The notes: a model not told the origin generated them from the sequence alone. A DNA stretch of 11,766 nucleotides from Thermoplasmata archaeon (GCA_021163705.1 JAGGTO010000110.1:1-11766), one strand, 5' to 3'. Positions 1 to 9,934 are shown, counted from the stretch's first letter. Program-made: numbers and translations.

Positions 1-597
1 GGCCACCTTTTCAGGTGGATCCCCAAACGAATAGGGATGATATTTTCTGAGCATATCGGTATCTGTTGCCCTTGGTGCCACGCATACAACCTTAATTCTT
101 GAGCCAAATTCTTCTGCAAGAGATTTGGTAAGTGCAACCACCGCCGCTTTAGAGGCACAGTAAGCCGATGCATTAGCTATGGGATAAAGTCCAATGATTG
201 AGGCTACATTGACAATAACTCCTTCGCTCATGTAATCTATTGCGGCTCTTATCATATTCAATATTCCAAATACATTCACCTGGAAAATCTGCTCCCATTC
301 GCTGGGTAGCATTCTATTGAGGGGCTTTACTATGTAGATTCCTGCATTATTTATCAACACCCTCAGATTTCCCATCTCACTGGCTTTTTTCACTATTCTT
401 AATGCATCTTCATAGTTACTCACATCTCCCTGGAGCATTATTGCCTCTCCACCGCGATTTTCTATAGCTGCCACAGTTTGCATAGCTTTTTCCTTATTTC
501 TCAGATAATTGACCACAACAAAAAATTTCTCGGAGAGCTTGATGGCGGTAGCCCTGCCAATTCCCCTTGAGGCTCCAGTAACTATGGCCACATCCAT
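1..597 (-). CDS. Short-chain dehydrogenase/reductase, FabG-like (C-terminus cut by window edge)
   Basis: Classical SDR oxidoreductase; probably a cytosolic NAD(P)(H)-dependent ketone/alcohol reductase, substrate unknown. The 199 visible residues show the Rossmann glycine motif TGASRGIG (7-14), an acidic residue after strand 4 (D58), NNAG (83-86), and the complete Asn-Ser-Tyr-Lys catalytic set at N109, S133, Y146 and K150 (YCASK). A basic residue after strand 2 (NYLRNK) hints at NADP(H) preference, by inference. The usual PG after strand 6 reads P175-R176 (APRATDTDM), a mild deviation. The start ATG (597-595) was chosen because the first residues enter directly into strand 1 and a TATA box lies about 28 bases upstream, suggesting a leaderless mRNA. 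It is divergent from the VAT gene. Roughly 40-50 C-terminal residues lie off the left edge. The family call is secure; the substrate is unknown. Confidence 0.93.
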   Translation of the reverse strand, partial: MDVAIVTGASRGIGRATAIKLSEKFFVVVNYLRNKEKAMQTVAAIENRGGEAIMLQGDVSNYEDALRIVKKASEMGNLRVLINNAGIYIVKPLNRMLPSEWEQIFQVNVFGILNMIRAAIDYMSEGVIVNVASIIGLYPIANASAYCASKAAVVALTKSLAEEFGSRIKVVCVAPRATDTDMLRKYHPYSFGDPPEKVA

Positions 598-620
598 GGA
601 AGTAGAATATTCCCAGCTCT

Positions 621-630
621 TATTTAAAAT
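621..630 (-). promoter_or_regulatory. TATA box of the SDR gene
   Basis: On the minus strand this reads ATTTTAAATA, centred about 28 bases before the ATG at 597. With the usual archaeal TATA-to-start distance this puts transcription initiation at or next to the start codon, so the mRNA is probably leaderless. No Shine-Dalgarno site is visible. It sits about 35 bases from the divergent VAT promoter. Confidence 0.6.
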
Positions 631-658
631 CTTGGGAAAGAGTAAAGAAGAGATAAAG

Positions 659-665
659 TTTATTA
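659..665 (+). promoter_or_regulatory. TATA box of the VAT gene
   Basis: TTTATTA in an A/T-rich context, centred about 26 bases before the ATG at 688, with no purine-rich Shine-Dalgarno site between. This fits a leaderless transcript beginning at the start codon. Confidence 0.6.
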
Positions 666-666
666 A

Positions 667-2902
<2,236 letters not shown>

Positions 2903-2904
<2 letters not shown>

Positions 2905-2910
2905 GGTGAT
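2903..2910 (+). promoter_or_regulatory. Shine-Dalgarno site overlapping the VAT stop codon
   Basis: GAGGTGAT is complementary to the archaeal 16S rRNA 3' end and lies 3 bases before the ATG at 2914. The stop codon TGA (2902-2904) of VAT forms its 5' edge, so ribosomes finishing VAT sit on the next gene's binding site. This implies translational coupling and fixes the start of the PRC-barrel gene. Confidence 0.8.
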
Positions 2911-2913
2911 AGG

Positions 2914-3156
2914 ATGAAGAAGTTCGTAACGGAATTAAGAGGAAAAACCGCCATGACGGATGATGGTGTGATCCTGGGAACGATTGACAATTTTGTAATA
3001 GATACAGACACGGGAAAGATAGAGCATGTGCTAATAATACCCGCTGAGGATTTAGAGACAAGAAACTTCAAAAAAGATGCTCAGGGTAGGCTTATAATGC
3101 CGTTTCAGAGCATGAGATCTGTTAGAGATGTAGTGGTAATGACCTTGAAAAAGTGA
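2914..3156 (+). CDS. Small PRC-barrel domain protein
   Basis: An 80-residue protein made essentially of one PRC-barrel (photosynthetic-reaction-centre H-subunit/RimM-like beta barrel). Visible signs are the repeated beta pattern with the family's G-x-I-x-[ND]-[FY]-V-[IV]-D-x-[DE]-x-G-K-[IV] segment (about 22-36: GTIDNFVIDTDTGKI), followed by strand HVLIIPAED and a C-terminal strand VRDVVVMTLKK. There is no signal peptide or membrane segment. Such stand-alone PRC-barrel proteins are widespread in Archaea; some haloarchaeal members (CdpB) act in cell division with SepF, but nothing here shows that this one does. It is translationally coupled to VAT through a stop/SD overlap, so the two are probably made together, and it could be a VAT partner or adaptor (inference). 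Its stop codon abuts that of aRF1 on the other strand. Confidence 0.85.
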   Translation: MKKFVTELRGKTAMTDDGVILGTIDNFVIDTDTGKIEHVLIIPAEDLETRNFKKDAQGRLIMPFQSMRSVRDVVVMTLKK

Positions 3157-4380
3157 TCATAGACGATAACGAAGAATCGCCGCTATACCACCAAAGGCAT
3201 TTGCAAATATTTTGCCCTCTTCGCTCTCATTTGATATTAGCTCAACTGAGGTATTGAACTGCTCCGCTATATCATAGTACTCTTCAATTAGATCTCTCTT
3301 TTCTACTATATCCATAGGTACATTGCATTCAGGGCATATTTTCTCCTGAGGCTCTCCCTTTACAGTTTCTTTTATTTCCTTTCCGCACTGAGGACATCTC
3401 CATGTTACTCTATATCTTCGTAAATTCTCTGATATTAGAAGAGTGTCCACTGCACCTTTTTCTAGGGCATCTCTAACTTCTTTCTCTCCATAGACTGCAA
3501 GACCACCATCCGGTTTTCTTATCTCCCTAAAGAATCGATGTAAAAGTTCTCTCTCTTTGAAAACTTCCATATTTTGAAGTGTTGTGGCTGCTTTATTCAC
3601 AAGCTCCTGAAGGCCATATTCATCTGTGTAGCCCACATCAAAGACCTCTATAATTTTCTTCTTAAGCTCGTGATGAAGATAATCTCCTTTCAAAAACATA
3701 TCCTTAGTGCCCCCGGGCCCTCCAATAAGGATGCCTTTCAGTTTATCTTCGCTTAGAAAAACTTCATTGGCTTTATCTCCAACCTTTTTGAAAAATTCAT
3801 GAACTGCAAGCTCAATAAGTCTTTCAAATCTTCTGGATGATTGACCACCCTGATGATGCTTGCTTGGTACCATACTATCAAGATGCTTCACTATCTCAAT
3901 TCTTGTTCCCTTCAAAAATCCTATGGTTGCCTCTTTTCTATCAATTACAAGAAGTCCAAAAATATCCTTTTCTCCAAGCATTGCTTTTAATGGCTCAAGA
4001 TAGAATTTAGAATCACATTTATAGATGAACGATTGTACAGGCTCAGGAGGCTCCAGAACATAGGATACCATCTCTGTCTGATCCCCTCGCTTTATCACAT
4101 GTCCAACAAATACCACAAGACCATTTGGTGGAGGCATTCTGAAATATTTTAAACGGGACATTATGCTCTCAATGGCACTCATCACATTCTTTCTTGTGCT
4201 TTTACTCTTTATATTTGCTGATGTTCCGTATTCATCTCTAAGATAAGAAATGACATCGGATATGGGTCTCTTTGGAGGAATATAAACTGAAATGAGCTCA
4301 GTGCCTCTACCTTCGTATTTTTCCAATTCCTCCAGCGCACGACGAAACTCGTATTTTTTCTTTGCATCCTCTGTGTCCAT
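3157..4380 (-). CDS. prf1: Peptide chain release factor aRF1 (eRF1 family)
   Basis: Archaeal class-I release factor: it recognises all three stop codons in the ribosomal A site and triggers hydrolysis of peptidyl-tRNA. The 407 residues are typical. Domain 1 carries NIKS (56-59) and the YxCxxxF motif (Y120, C122, F126) used for stop-codon decoding. Domain 2 carries the catalytic GGQ (178-180). Domain 3 has an archaeal-type zinc ribbon with C329, C332, C349 and C352. All key residues are intact. The ATG at 4380 gives a normal N-terminus ([20 protein letters not shown]); AAGGTG lies 7-12 bases upstream and a TATA box further up. It converges on the VAT/PRC-barrel operon with no spacer, so its terminator must lie inside the opposing gene; a T5 run just past its stop (3147-3151) is a candidate. 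Confidence 0.97.
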   Translation of the reverse strand: MDTEDAKKKYEFRRALEELEKYEGRGTELISVYIPPKRPISDVISYLRDEYGTSANIKSKSTRKNVMSAIESIMSRLKYFRMPPPNGLVVFVGHVIKRGDQTEMVSYVLEPPEPVQSFIYKCDSKFYLEPLKAMLGEKDIFGLLVIDRKEATIGFLKGTRIEIVKHLDSMVPSKHHQGGQSSRRFERLIELAVHEFFKKVGDKANEVFLSEDKLKGILIGGPGGTKDMFLKGDYLHHELKKKIIEVFDVGYTDEYGLQELVNKAATTLQNMEVFKERELLHRFFREIRKPDGGLAVYGEKEVRDALEKGAVDTLLISENLRRYRVTWRCPQCGKEIKETVKGEPQEKICPECNVPMDIVEKRDLIEEYYDIAEQFNTSVELISNESEEGKIFANAFGGIAAILRYRL

Positions 4381-4387
4381 CTCTCAA

Positions 4388-4420
4388 CACCTTGTTGGGT
4401 AATTTCTTTTATTAAATAAA
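4388..4420 (-). promoter_or_regulatory. Promoter region and weak Shine-Dalgarno of aRF1
   Basis: On the minus strand an A/T-rich TATA element (TTTATTTAATAAAA, 4407-4420) is followed by AAGGTG (4388-4393), 7 bases before the ATG at 4380. The TATA centre lies about 30-37 bases from the ATG, implying a very short leader. The start site cannot be placed exactly by eye, and transcription from the upstream AAA/TOPRIM-like cassette could also read in. The 88-base gap 4381-4468 holds no gene. Confidence 0.5.
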
Positions 4421-4468
4421 GATTAGCCCCAGAAAGAAAGTGGGATGTTCTTCAGATAACCGAAATTC

Positions 4469-5035
4469 TCATTCTAACATTTTCAGAGCTTTCACCAGAG
4501 AGTTAAAGGCGATTTCCAGATTCTCTTTGCTGGCAATCTCAATCAGCTTACTTCTCTTTTTTATTTTGCTCTCTCTGAGAAACTTTCGAATTGCCCCTTT
4601 CTCAGGTTCTATCCTTTCATTGAACTCTAAGAGAATAAGGTGTGCGATATTTTCCTCTATGCACTTTTTATCTCCCAGAATTACAAGAATTACTCGAAAG
4701 TTTTGGACTGTTATTAAATACGGATTATCTCCCTCTATTTTATATTCTCTAAAAATCTCGGACACTACCTCTTTAAGCTTGAAATCTGTGAAATGCTCCC
4801 GGTCAAGAAGAATGAGATATGTAGTGTAGCCACTTATTTTATGCACCTCTTTGATTGCGCGAAGCACTTTAAGTCCAGTAATTTTTCTTGGTATTGGAGT
4901 TTTCTGAAAAAGCAATGTCTTCTTTCCATTGTATTTTTTGGCTAGTGGCGGAAGTATTTCATATTCAGCCCTGCCATCTCCAGTTATCACATATGCAACT
5001 ACAGAATCTCCCCCGGGAGTATCCGAAACTTTCAT
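4469..5035 (-). CDS. TOPRIM-like protein paired with an OLD-type AAA ATPase
   Basis: Uncharacterised 188-residue soluble protein. Residues 13-30 (VAYVITGDGRAEYEILPP) resemble the first TOPRIM motif of OLD-like nucleases (VEGxTExxxLP), but the metal-binding Glu would be D20, followed by G21 and E24. Residues 73-80 (YLILLDRE) fit the strand carrying the second motif, reading D78-x-E80 instead of DxD. The C-terminal third (about 140-188) is charged and helical, ending KENLEIAFNSLVKALKMLE. It may be a divergent metal-dependent nuclease or an inactive TOPRIM fold; both are inference. The start at 5035 is fixed by GAGGTG, which overlaps the stop codon of the upstream ATPase gene, so the two are translationally coupled and likely form a complex. 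No membrane segment or signal peptide is seen. Confidence 0.6.
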   Translation of the reverse strand: MKVSDTPGGDSVVAYVITGDGRAEYEILPPLAKKYNGKKTLLFQKTPIPRKITGLKVLRAIKEVHKISGYTTYLILLDREHFTDFKLKEVVSEIFREYKIEGDNPYLITVQNFRVILVILGDKKCIEENIAHLILLEFNERIEPEKGAIRKFLRESKIKKRSKLIEIASKENLEIAFNSLVKALKMLE

Positions 5036-5040
5036 AAAAA

Positions 5041-5046
5041 CACCTC
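5041..5046 (-). promoter_or_regulatory. Shine-Dalgarno site overlapping the AAA ATPase stop
   Basis: On the minus strand the junction reads TGAGGTGTTTTTATG: the stop codon TGA (5047-5045) of the ATPase overlaps GAGGTG, 5 bases before the ATG at 5035. This is the same stop-in-SD design as the VAT/PRC-barrel junction and indicates coupled translation. Confidence 0.75.
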
Positions 5047-6019
5047 AAACTTTAATAGTTGTTGCAAGAAATCTTGGGTCTGTATTTGAATCTACTAAAT
5101 CTTCAAGCTCTTCCAGAGAGAGCGCTTTGTGATAGAGTATGTCATTAACCCTTCTCAACAGAAGCACCTGGATATTCTCTTCCTCATCTTCATTTTTCCC
5201 ATCTTCAAGTATATCCAGGAGATAATAGAGCACATCCAGGCTGTGTGTTGATAGCACTACCTGCCAGTTTCCGCTGTACAACCATTTCAATAATCCCTTT
5301 ACAAATGAAGGATGCATGGCTGCATCAAAATCATCCCAGAGAATCAGGCGGGGTTTGAGAAGTCTTATTACCATATATGTCCTGACTATCTTTTTAGCTC
5401 CATCACCAATATCCATTATATGGATATAGGTTGCATCATCTCTCCTGAGATACCAGCCATCCTTTTTGAGAAAAACTTCCGTGAAGTTTTCGTCCAGTTC
5501 CCCACTTATAAATTTTGCCACCTCTTTATGAATCTGTGCTTTCATTAATTTCTCTTCCTGCTCCTGTAAGAAATCATCCAGCTTTTTCATAAATTGTGTA
5601 TCATACGGGAAAAAAAGAGTTTGTGTGTAATCAGAGATTTTCTCTGACTTTTTGCCCTCTATTATTATCTCGGAAGGTTTGTTTGGAGATATATGTGCCT
5701 CCCAAGTTTTCCACGAACCATCCAAATCCGCCTGAAAAATAAGTTCGGCCACACCATCATATTTATATACCAGACTCCTCGAGCCGCTCTTTCTTTGGGA
5801 TAAAAAGCTCTTAACAGTGTCTCCACTCACTTTTTTTCTTATCGGGCTTCCTCTATCAGGGTCTGGAAAGAGATAGAGTGCATCTAAAAGGGTGGATTTC
5901 CCCGAATTATTTCTTCCCACCAAAATATTGAATTTCTTGAGGGTAAGGGGTTCTGATAATGCTCTTATGCCTCTGAAGTCTTTGAGCTTCGAAATCTCCT
6001 TTATAAGGACACTTCCCAT
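5045..6019 (-). CDS. AAA ATPase of the OLD/SMC-like (AAA_15/AAA_21) type
   Basis: A 324-residue ABC/SMC-type ATPase. It starts with the usual 'KLKDFRGIRALSEPLTLKKFN' layout, then Walker A GRNNSGKS (35-42), a central variable region with a charged helical stretch (about 143-170), a degenerate signature (IGDGAKKIV, 204-212), Walker B RLILWDD (224-230) and a switch histidine in STHS (257-260). Walker B ends D229-D230 instead of the usual D-E, so the catalytic Glu position is Asp. There is no fused nuclease domain; the coupled downstream gene may supply it. A promoter about 28 bases upstream implies a leaderless mRNA starting at ATG 6019, making this and 4469-5035 a stand-alone two-gene unit. OLD, PARIS and related defence systems use such ATPases, but so do repair proteins; function is unknown. 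Confidence 0.85.
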   Translation of the reverse strand: MGSVLIKEISKLKDFRGIRALSEPLTLKKFNILVGRNNSGKSTLLDALYLFPDPDRGSPIRKKVSGDTVKSFLSQRKSGSRSLVYKYDGVAELIFQADLDGSWKTWEAHISPNKPSEIIIEGKKSEKISDYTQTLFFPYDTQFMKKLDDFLQEQEEKLMKAQIHKEVAKFISGELDENFTEVFLKKDGWYLRRDDATYIHIMDIGDGAKKIVRTYMVIRLLKPRLILWDDFDAAMHPSFVKGLLKWLYSGNWQVVLSTHSLDVLYYLLDILEDGKNEDEEENIQVLLLRRVNDILYHKALSLEELEDLVDSNTDPRFLATTIKV

Positions 6020-6042
6020 AATTAGAATTTATTATCTGTTGG

Positions 6043-6052
6043 TATTTAATTT
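6043..6052 (-). promoter_or_regulatory. TATA box of the AAA/TOPRIM-like cassette
   Basis: AAATTAAATA on the minus strand, centred about 28 bases before the ATG at 6019, with no Shine-Dalgarno site between. It lies in the 53-base gap after the MFS stop codon, so the two-gene cassette has its own leaderless promoter and need not depend on the transporter's transcription. Confidence 0.6.
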
Positions 6053-6072
6053 TTCCGTCACATATTCTCAAT

Positions 6073-7236
6073 TTACCGGTGATTTAATTTTTCTGAGAGT
6101 GAGTGACTCTCTCTATAATACAAAAGGTATGTGTTGCCAAGAATGGCCAGAGAGAGTAAAAAGAAGAGCAGGGCAGAGAGATTAAAAATGAAAACATGAG
6201 AATATCTAAAATAATCCAGAAGTGCTCCTCCCATTAAAGGTGAAATAACAGAGCCAATATTTGAAGTTAGATTAAGAAAACCTATAGATGTCCCCACATT
6301 CTTTGTGGTAGAGGCGGCAAAGCTTCTTGAGATTGGCAAGAATCCACGACCACCAATGAAAAAGAGAATAGTGCCAAAAATAGCCACAATCCTGTTATCC
6401 ACCATGATTAAAAAACCAGCGAGTAAAGTGAAGATGGAGAGCAACCAGAGGGCATGGGAGAAACTTTTTCTATCTGAGACATGACCCACAAGAAATGTTC
6501 CCAGAAGAGATAGCATGCTGGCAACAGATAGTAACAGGGTTGTTAGTTCCCTTCCCAGTGTCATGATCTCGGCAAGATAAAAAAGAAGAACCTCACTTCC
6601 CAAGGCAAAAAGCATCCCGTATAGAAAAGATAGTGTGTAGAGGGGAATGCCTGCCCTCTTTGTCTCTTTAACCTCTTTGATTTCGTCTCCTTTTAAATCT
6701 TTAAAATGCAGTGAGAGCACTCCTCCCAGAAAGTAAAAAACTGCCACAGTAATTACAGCATTCTTTACATTTCCCAGAAGGGCATTGTAAAGTATATATC
6801 CTACTGAACCCCCAAGCCCACCCATTATGTAATAGGAGCTCATGAGTCTGCCCCGCAGGTGTTTTGGGGAAGAAAAATGCACAAAGGCCTGCATGGTGGG
6901 CCATACCATTGCACCATAGAATCCATCCATACCTCTTAAAAGTATCATCAGAAAGTACGGAACATGGGGATACAGCAGGGAATCAATGCATAATCCTGCA
7001 AAGCCTACGAGAACTATGAGAATACGGCTAGCTCCCCTATCTGCTATTCTACCAACTATGGGAGAAAATATCCCACGGGTAAGCATGAATACCGATGCCA
7101 GTATGGATATTTCAAAAACGGTGGCTCCTAAATCTCTGAGAAAGAAGGCAATGACTACACGAAGTAATCTTGCCGCTATCCCTCCCAGAAGGGGGATGAG
7201 AAAAATGGAGAGATAAAGCTTTCCTCGAGTTTTCAT
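6073..7236 (-). CDS. Major facilitator superfamily (MFS) transporter
   Basis: A 387-residue polytopic membrane protein, of typical MFS length, with about 12 hydrophobic helices in two halves joined by a charged cytoplasmic loop (about 179-197, rich in K/E/D). MFS motif A is clear after helix 2 (GRIADRGASR, 62-71) and recurs after helix 8 (GHVSDRKSFS, 251-260). This pattern is common in drug/H+ antiporter-like and generic efflux members; the substrate cannot be read from the sequence. I chose ATG 7236 over the TTG two codons upstream (7242), because a TATA box at 7261-7270 puts the transcription start next to the ATG. It follows the dnaG/LonB-like operon on the same strand after a short gap but has its own promoter. 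No functional link to its neighbours is evident. Confidence 0.9.
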   Translation of the reverse strand: MKTRGKLYLSIFLIPLLGGIAARLLRVVIAFFLRDLGATVFEISILASVFMLTRGIFSPIVGRIADRGASRILIVLVGFAGLCIDSLLYPHVPYFLMILLRGMDGFYGAMVWPTMQAFVHFSSPKHLRGRLMSSYYIMGGLGGSVGYILYNALLGNVKNAVITVAVFYFLGGVLSLHFKDLKGDEIKEVKETKRAGIPLYTLSFLYGMLFALGSEVLLFYLAEIMTLGRELTTLLLSVASMLSLLGTFLVGHVSDRKSFSHALWLLSIFTLLAGFLIMVDNRIVAIFGTILFFIGGRGFLPISRSFAASTTKNVGTSIGFLNLTSNIGSVISPLMGGALLDYFRYSHVFIFNLSALLFFLLSLAILGNTYLLYYRESHSLSEKLNHR

Positions 7237-7260
7237 TTTCAATGGGCATAGATGCGGAAG

Positions 7261-7270
7261 ATATATATTT
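7261..7270 (-). promoter_or_regulatory. TATA box of the MFS gene
   Basis: AAATATATAT on the minus strand, just after the stop codon (TAA, 7271-7273) of the LonB-like gene and centred about 29 bases before ATG 7236. It supports a near-leaderless transcript and the choice of ATG over the upstream TTG. Confidence 0.65.
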
Positions 7271-8761
7271 TTACTGATAACCGCTCAAATCGTTCTCATT
7301 CCAGTAGTTGAATATCATTTTTCTCTGGGATGAAGTAACATCTTTGGCCATCCCTGCCTGATAGGAACCGTATCTTGCTGTAATCTGCTCCTCGATTGGC
7401 AAAGATATTTTCAAAGCTTTTTCCACATGCTTTCTCTCTATGTATCTATCTCCATTCATTACGGCAAGATCCCCTGCAGCCCTTATCAAGCCTCCAAGCT
7501 CTCTGAGTCGCAGGGTGAGACCATTTTCACCATCAATTCTCTTTGCCCTTTTCTTTCCTTCCTCAATTATGGCAAGAACCGCATCTCTCGTGGCATGGGG
7601 TATTCGACCATCCATGGCAATCTCCTGAGCCACAAACTGAGCATACTTGGCCCTATTTTCTTCGGTGTCGGGCATTGAGGTTTTCACCAGAATCTCATAG
7701 CCTTCGCCTATTATCCTGGATCTCAGAGGTGATAGTATGTTTGGAAGATCTTGAATATTGCAGGCCGCCACTAAAATAAAATCGCAGGGCACATCATCCA
7801 CACGAACTGATGCTCCTGCACTCTGAGGATTTCTTCCTGCTATTGGAAACTTCTTCTCCTGCATGGCAGTGAGAATACTCCTTTGCAAAACTCCTAAATG
7901 CGTTATTTCATCTATGAACAAAACACCCTGATGTGCCTCATGGATCGCTCCTGCTACCACCCTCTTATACGGAGGTGTACCAAGCTGAGGATGCCCTCCA
8001 TATGGATCATGGCGCACATCTCCAAGCAATTCTGTTTCACTGGCTCCCGTGGCCATAACAAACGGATTTCTTTTAAGAGGTACTATAACCTTGTAGGGCT
8101 TCTTTTTCTCCATAGCCCTTCTTTTCTCCAGCATATTTTCGTCCAGTACCCTTATTTTCTCTCCCTCTCTTTCGTACACTATTATTTTCTCCTTTCCTCC
8201 CTCTCTGACAGTTGTGGTTACCCTGGGAGGCAATGCTGCTATTCCAAAGGCTGCTCCAATAGCTCCAAATATATCCCCAAAGGGTCCCATGGACGATTGC
8301 ACTATTTTTGGAGCTCCGCATTTGGGACATACGGGCTCTGATGGAGATGAATATGTGCCACATTTTGGACATCTGAACCCCAGTTTCTCCGCAACATGCT
8401 CAGGCACATCTCTCGGATCCATTAAAATTCCCTGGGATGAAAGTATCTCTTTTTCCTCTTCCTCCACCTCTCTTTTGGTTCTAACTTCCACCAATGGCCT
8501 CTCGGGATTTTCCGGATTATGCACAACCCTTATCTCCTCCGTTGGAGGGGGAAGATGAAGAGCGAGAGCCTGAGCAATCATGCTTTTTCCTGTTCCAGGT
8601 GGACCCACAAGAAGAAGATTTCTTCTTTGCTTTGCGGCCATCTTGGCAATCTCTATAGCTTCATCCTGGCCAATAACCCTATCCAATGGATCCCCCGGAA
8701 TTATTATCTCCTCCGTAGTTTCGAAATCCTCCAAACTGAATCCTTTTCTGGGATCTATCAT
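7271..8761 (-). CDS. LonB-like AAA+ ATPase with zinc ribbon, lacking the protease domain
   Basis: The 496 residues align by motif with the ATPase part of archaeal LonB: an N-terminal FETTEEI...VIGQDEA segment, Walker A GPPGTGKS (53-60), Walker B VLFIDE (280-285) with [10 protein letters not shown], sensor-1 region VAACN (331-335), arginine finger SPLRSRI (344-350), and sensor-2 [17 protein letters not shown] (415-431). LonB normally inserts two membrane helices between Walker A and B. Here the insert has a CPKCG...CPKCG zinc ribbon (C131, C134, C145, C148) and one short glycine-rich hydrophobic stretch (about 159-178). The protein stops soon after IEEQITARY, where LonB continues into its Ser-Lys protease domain, so it cannot be a Lon protease. 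ATG 8761 overlaps the dnaG stop (ATGA) and has GGTGA just upstream. It is probably an ATP-driven remodeler; partner unknown. Confidence 0.9.
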   Translation of the reverse strand: MIDPRKGFSLEDFETTEEIIIPGDPLDRVIGQDEAIEIAKMAAKQRRNLLLVGPPGTGKSMIAQALALHLPPPTEEIRVVHNPENPERPLVEVRTKREVEEEEKEILSSQGILMDPRDVPEHVAEKLGFRCPKCGTYSSPSEPVCPKCGAPKIVQSSMGPFGDIFGAIGAAFGIAALPPRVTTTVREGGKEKIIVYEREGEKIRVLDENMLEKRRAMEKKKPYKVIVPLKRNPFVMATGASETELLGDVRHDPYGGHPQLGTPPYKRVVAGAIHEAHQGVLFIDEITHLGVLQRSILTAMQEKKFPIAGRNPQSAGASVRVDDVPCDFILVAACNIQDLPNILSPLRSRIIGEGYEILVKTSMPDTEENRAKYAQFVAQEIAMDGRIPHATRDAVLAIIEEGKKRAKRIDGENGLTLRLRELGGLIRAAGDLAVMNGDRYIERKHVEKALKISLPIEEQITARYGSYQAGMAKDVTSSQRKMIFNYWNENDLSGYQ

Positions 8762-9921
8762 TTTTTCACCATGTCTTTGGTAAGAAGAAGCATGTTGACT
8801 GGCATCTTGGTAACATTACCTATTTTATAACCCACAATTTTCTTTATCCCCTTTTGATGCGCTATGTCCACAAGCCTCTGAGATATTACTCCCCCTGTAA
8901 CTATTGTATCTCCCTTCTCCTTTGCCTCCTTTATCTTCTCAATGAGCTCGTTTATGGGTATCCTCAGAACTATTTTCTCTCCATTAAGTAATGCAGCCTC
9001 TTTCCTGCTATTCAACTCCTTGTACAGTTCCCATAAACTGAACTCCTTGTGAGCATTATTACCTTTTTCATTCTTTTTAAGCTCCACATCGAGCTTGTTC
9101 ATGGCTATGTACTGGTCCACAGGCATTTTGTTCCTCAGTGCCTTTACTATCTGCTTGTAAGTGAGCTCCTCAACCTCATACCCAGGCGGAGCACGAGCAA
9201 TAAAATCTATATCGGCCACCTGAAGAAGCTCCTTCAATATGAGATCTCCTCCATGATCTCCATCCAAGAATGCGGTAACAATCTTCTTCTTGCTCAGCTC
9301 TATTATCGTTTTCGGTATATTTGTGCCATTCACAGCTATGGCATTCTTTATTCCATAGTTAAGGAGATTTATTACATCGCTTCTACCTTCAACAACTATT
9401 ATGGCATCGCTCTTATCTACATTGGGTCCTGCAGGTAAATGATCCTCGCCATAACTTATGACCTCCTCAATCTCCACAGCCTCTCTCACCGTTTTTATGA
9501 GATCCTCACTCACCTGCTTACCCTGTTTTAGGAGCATCTGTAGTAATTCTTTGGCCCTGTCTATCACCTTCTGTCTTTTGGCAGCCCTTATATCTTCTAT
9601 GGCTATAACCTCCACTCTGGATCTGCATGGACCCACGCGGTCTATGGTTTCCAAAGCTGCTGCAAGTATTGCAGTTTCTACCTGATCCAGACTTGAGGGA
9701 ATTAATATCTCACCCACCGATTTTCCCTTCTCTGATCTTATTTCCACCTCAATTCTTCCTATTCTTCCACTTTTTTGAAGATCCCTTAAATCAAGTTCAT
9801 CTCCCAGAAGACCTTCAGTTTGACCAAATATTGCTCCAACAACATCGGGCCTTTCAACTATTCCATCAGTTTCAATTTTTGCTCTTATCAAATATTTTGC
9901 CGCATAAGGATCAGTATTCAA
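8758..9921 (-). CDS. dnaG: Archaeal DnaG (TOPRIM primase-like protein, exosome-associated)
   Basis: Archaeal DnaG: a TOPRIM-fold protein related to bacterial primase. It has limited primase activity reported in vitro and is a stable subunit of the archaeal RNA exosome, where it aids poly(A)-rich RNA binding. From the TTG start it has 387 residues. The N-terminal archaeal region contains [32 protein letters not shown] and [15 protein letters not shown]. The TOPRIM domain has VEGRSDV (177-183, Glu178) and [10 protein letters not shown] (218-227, Asp220/Asp222), all intact. The C-terminal part ends [17 protein letters not shown] prefer TTG 9921 because a perfect GGAGGTGAT (9926-9934) lies 4 bases before it; an in-frame ATG at 9936 would bury that site in coding sequence. 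It forms a coupled operon with the LonB-like gene (4-base overlap). Confidence 0.94.
   Translation of the reverse strand: MNTDPYAAKYLIRAKIETDGIVERPDVVGAIFGQTEGLLGDELDLRDLQKSGRIGRIEVEIRSEKGKSVGEILIPSSLDQVETAILAAALETIDRVGPCRSRVEVIAIEDIRAAKRQKVIDRAKELLQMLLKQGKQVSEDLIKTVREAVEIEEVISYGEDHLPAGPNVDKSDAIIVVEGRSDVINLLNYGIKNAIAVNGTNIPKTIIELSKKKIVTAFLDGDHGGDLILKELLQVADIDFIARAPPGYEVEELTYKQIVKALRNKMPVDQYIAMNKLDVELKKNEKGNNAHKEFSLWELYKELNSRKEAALLNGEKIVLRIPINELIEKIKEAKEKGDTIVTGGVISQRLVDIAHQKGIKKIVGYKIGNVTKMPVNMLLLTKDMVKK
8766..8770 (-). promoter_or_regulatory. Shine-Dalgarno site of the LonB-like gene inside the dnaG 3' end
   Basis: GGTGA lies within the last dnaG codons, 4 bases before ATG 8761. Together with the ATGA stop/start overlap (8761-8758) it indicates that LonB-like translation is coupled to dnaG. 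Confidence 0.65.
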
Positions 9922-9925
9922 GTTA

Positions 9926-9934
9926 ATCACCTCC
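9926..9934 (-). promoter_or_regulatory. Shine-Dalgarno site deciding the dnaG start
   Basis: GGAGGTGAT is a full match to the archaeal anti-SD and sits 4 bases before TTG 9921, the same geometry as the other SD sites in this window. It overlaps the G of the alternative ATG 9936. Confidence 0.7.

Noticed and set aside
4469..6019. Calling the AAA + TOPRIM-like pair a PARIS system
   Set aside because: The layout is similar, but no AriA/AriB-specific sequence features can be confirmed by eye and the metal motif residues differ, so only the resemblance is reported.
7243..7320. A frameshift that would detach the Lon protease domain
   Set aside because: There are only about 30 bases before the MFS gene and they hold a TATA box; no protease-domain sequence is visible in any frame, so the truncation looks genuine.
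7898..8372. Overlapping open frames on both strands inside the LonB-like gene
   Set aside because: Low-complexity, Ser/Cys-rich or Lys/Gly-rich translations opposite or out of frame with a clear AAA+ gene.
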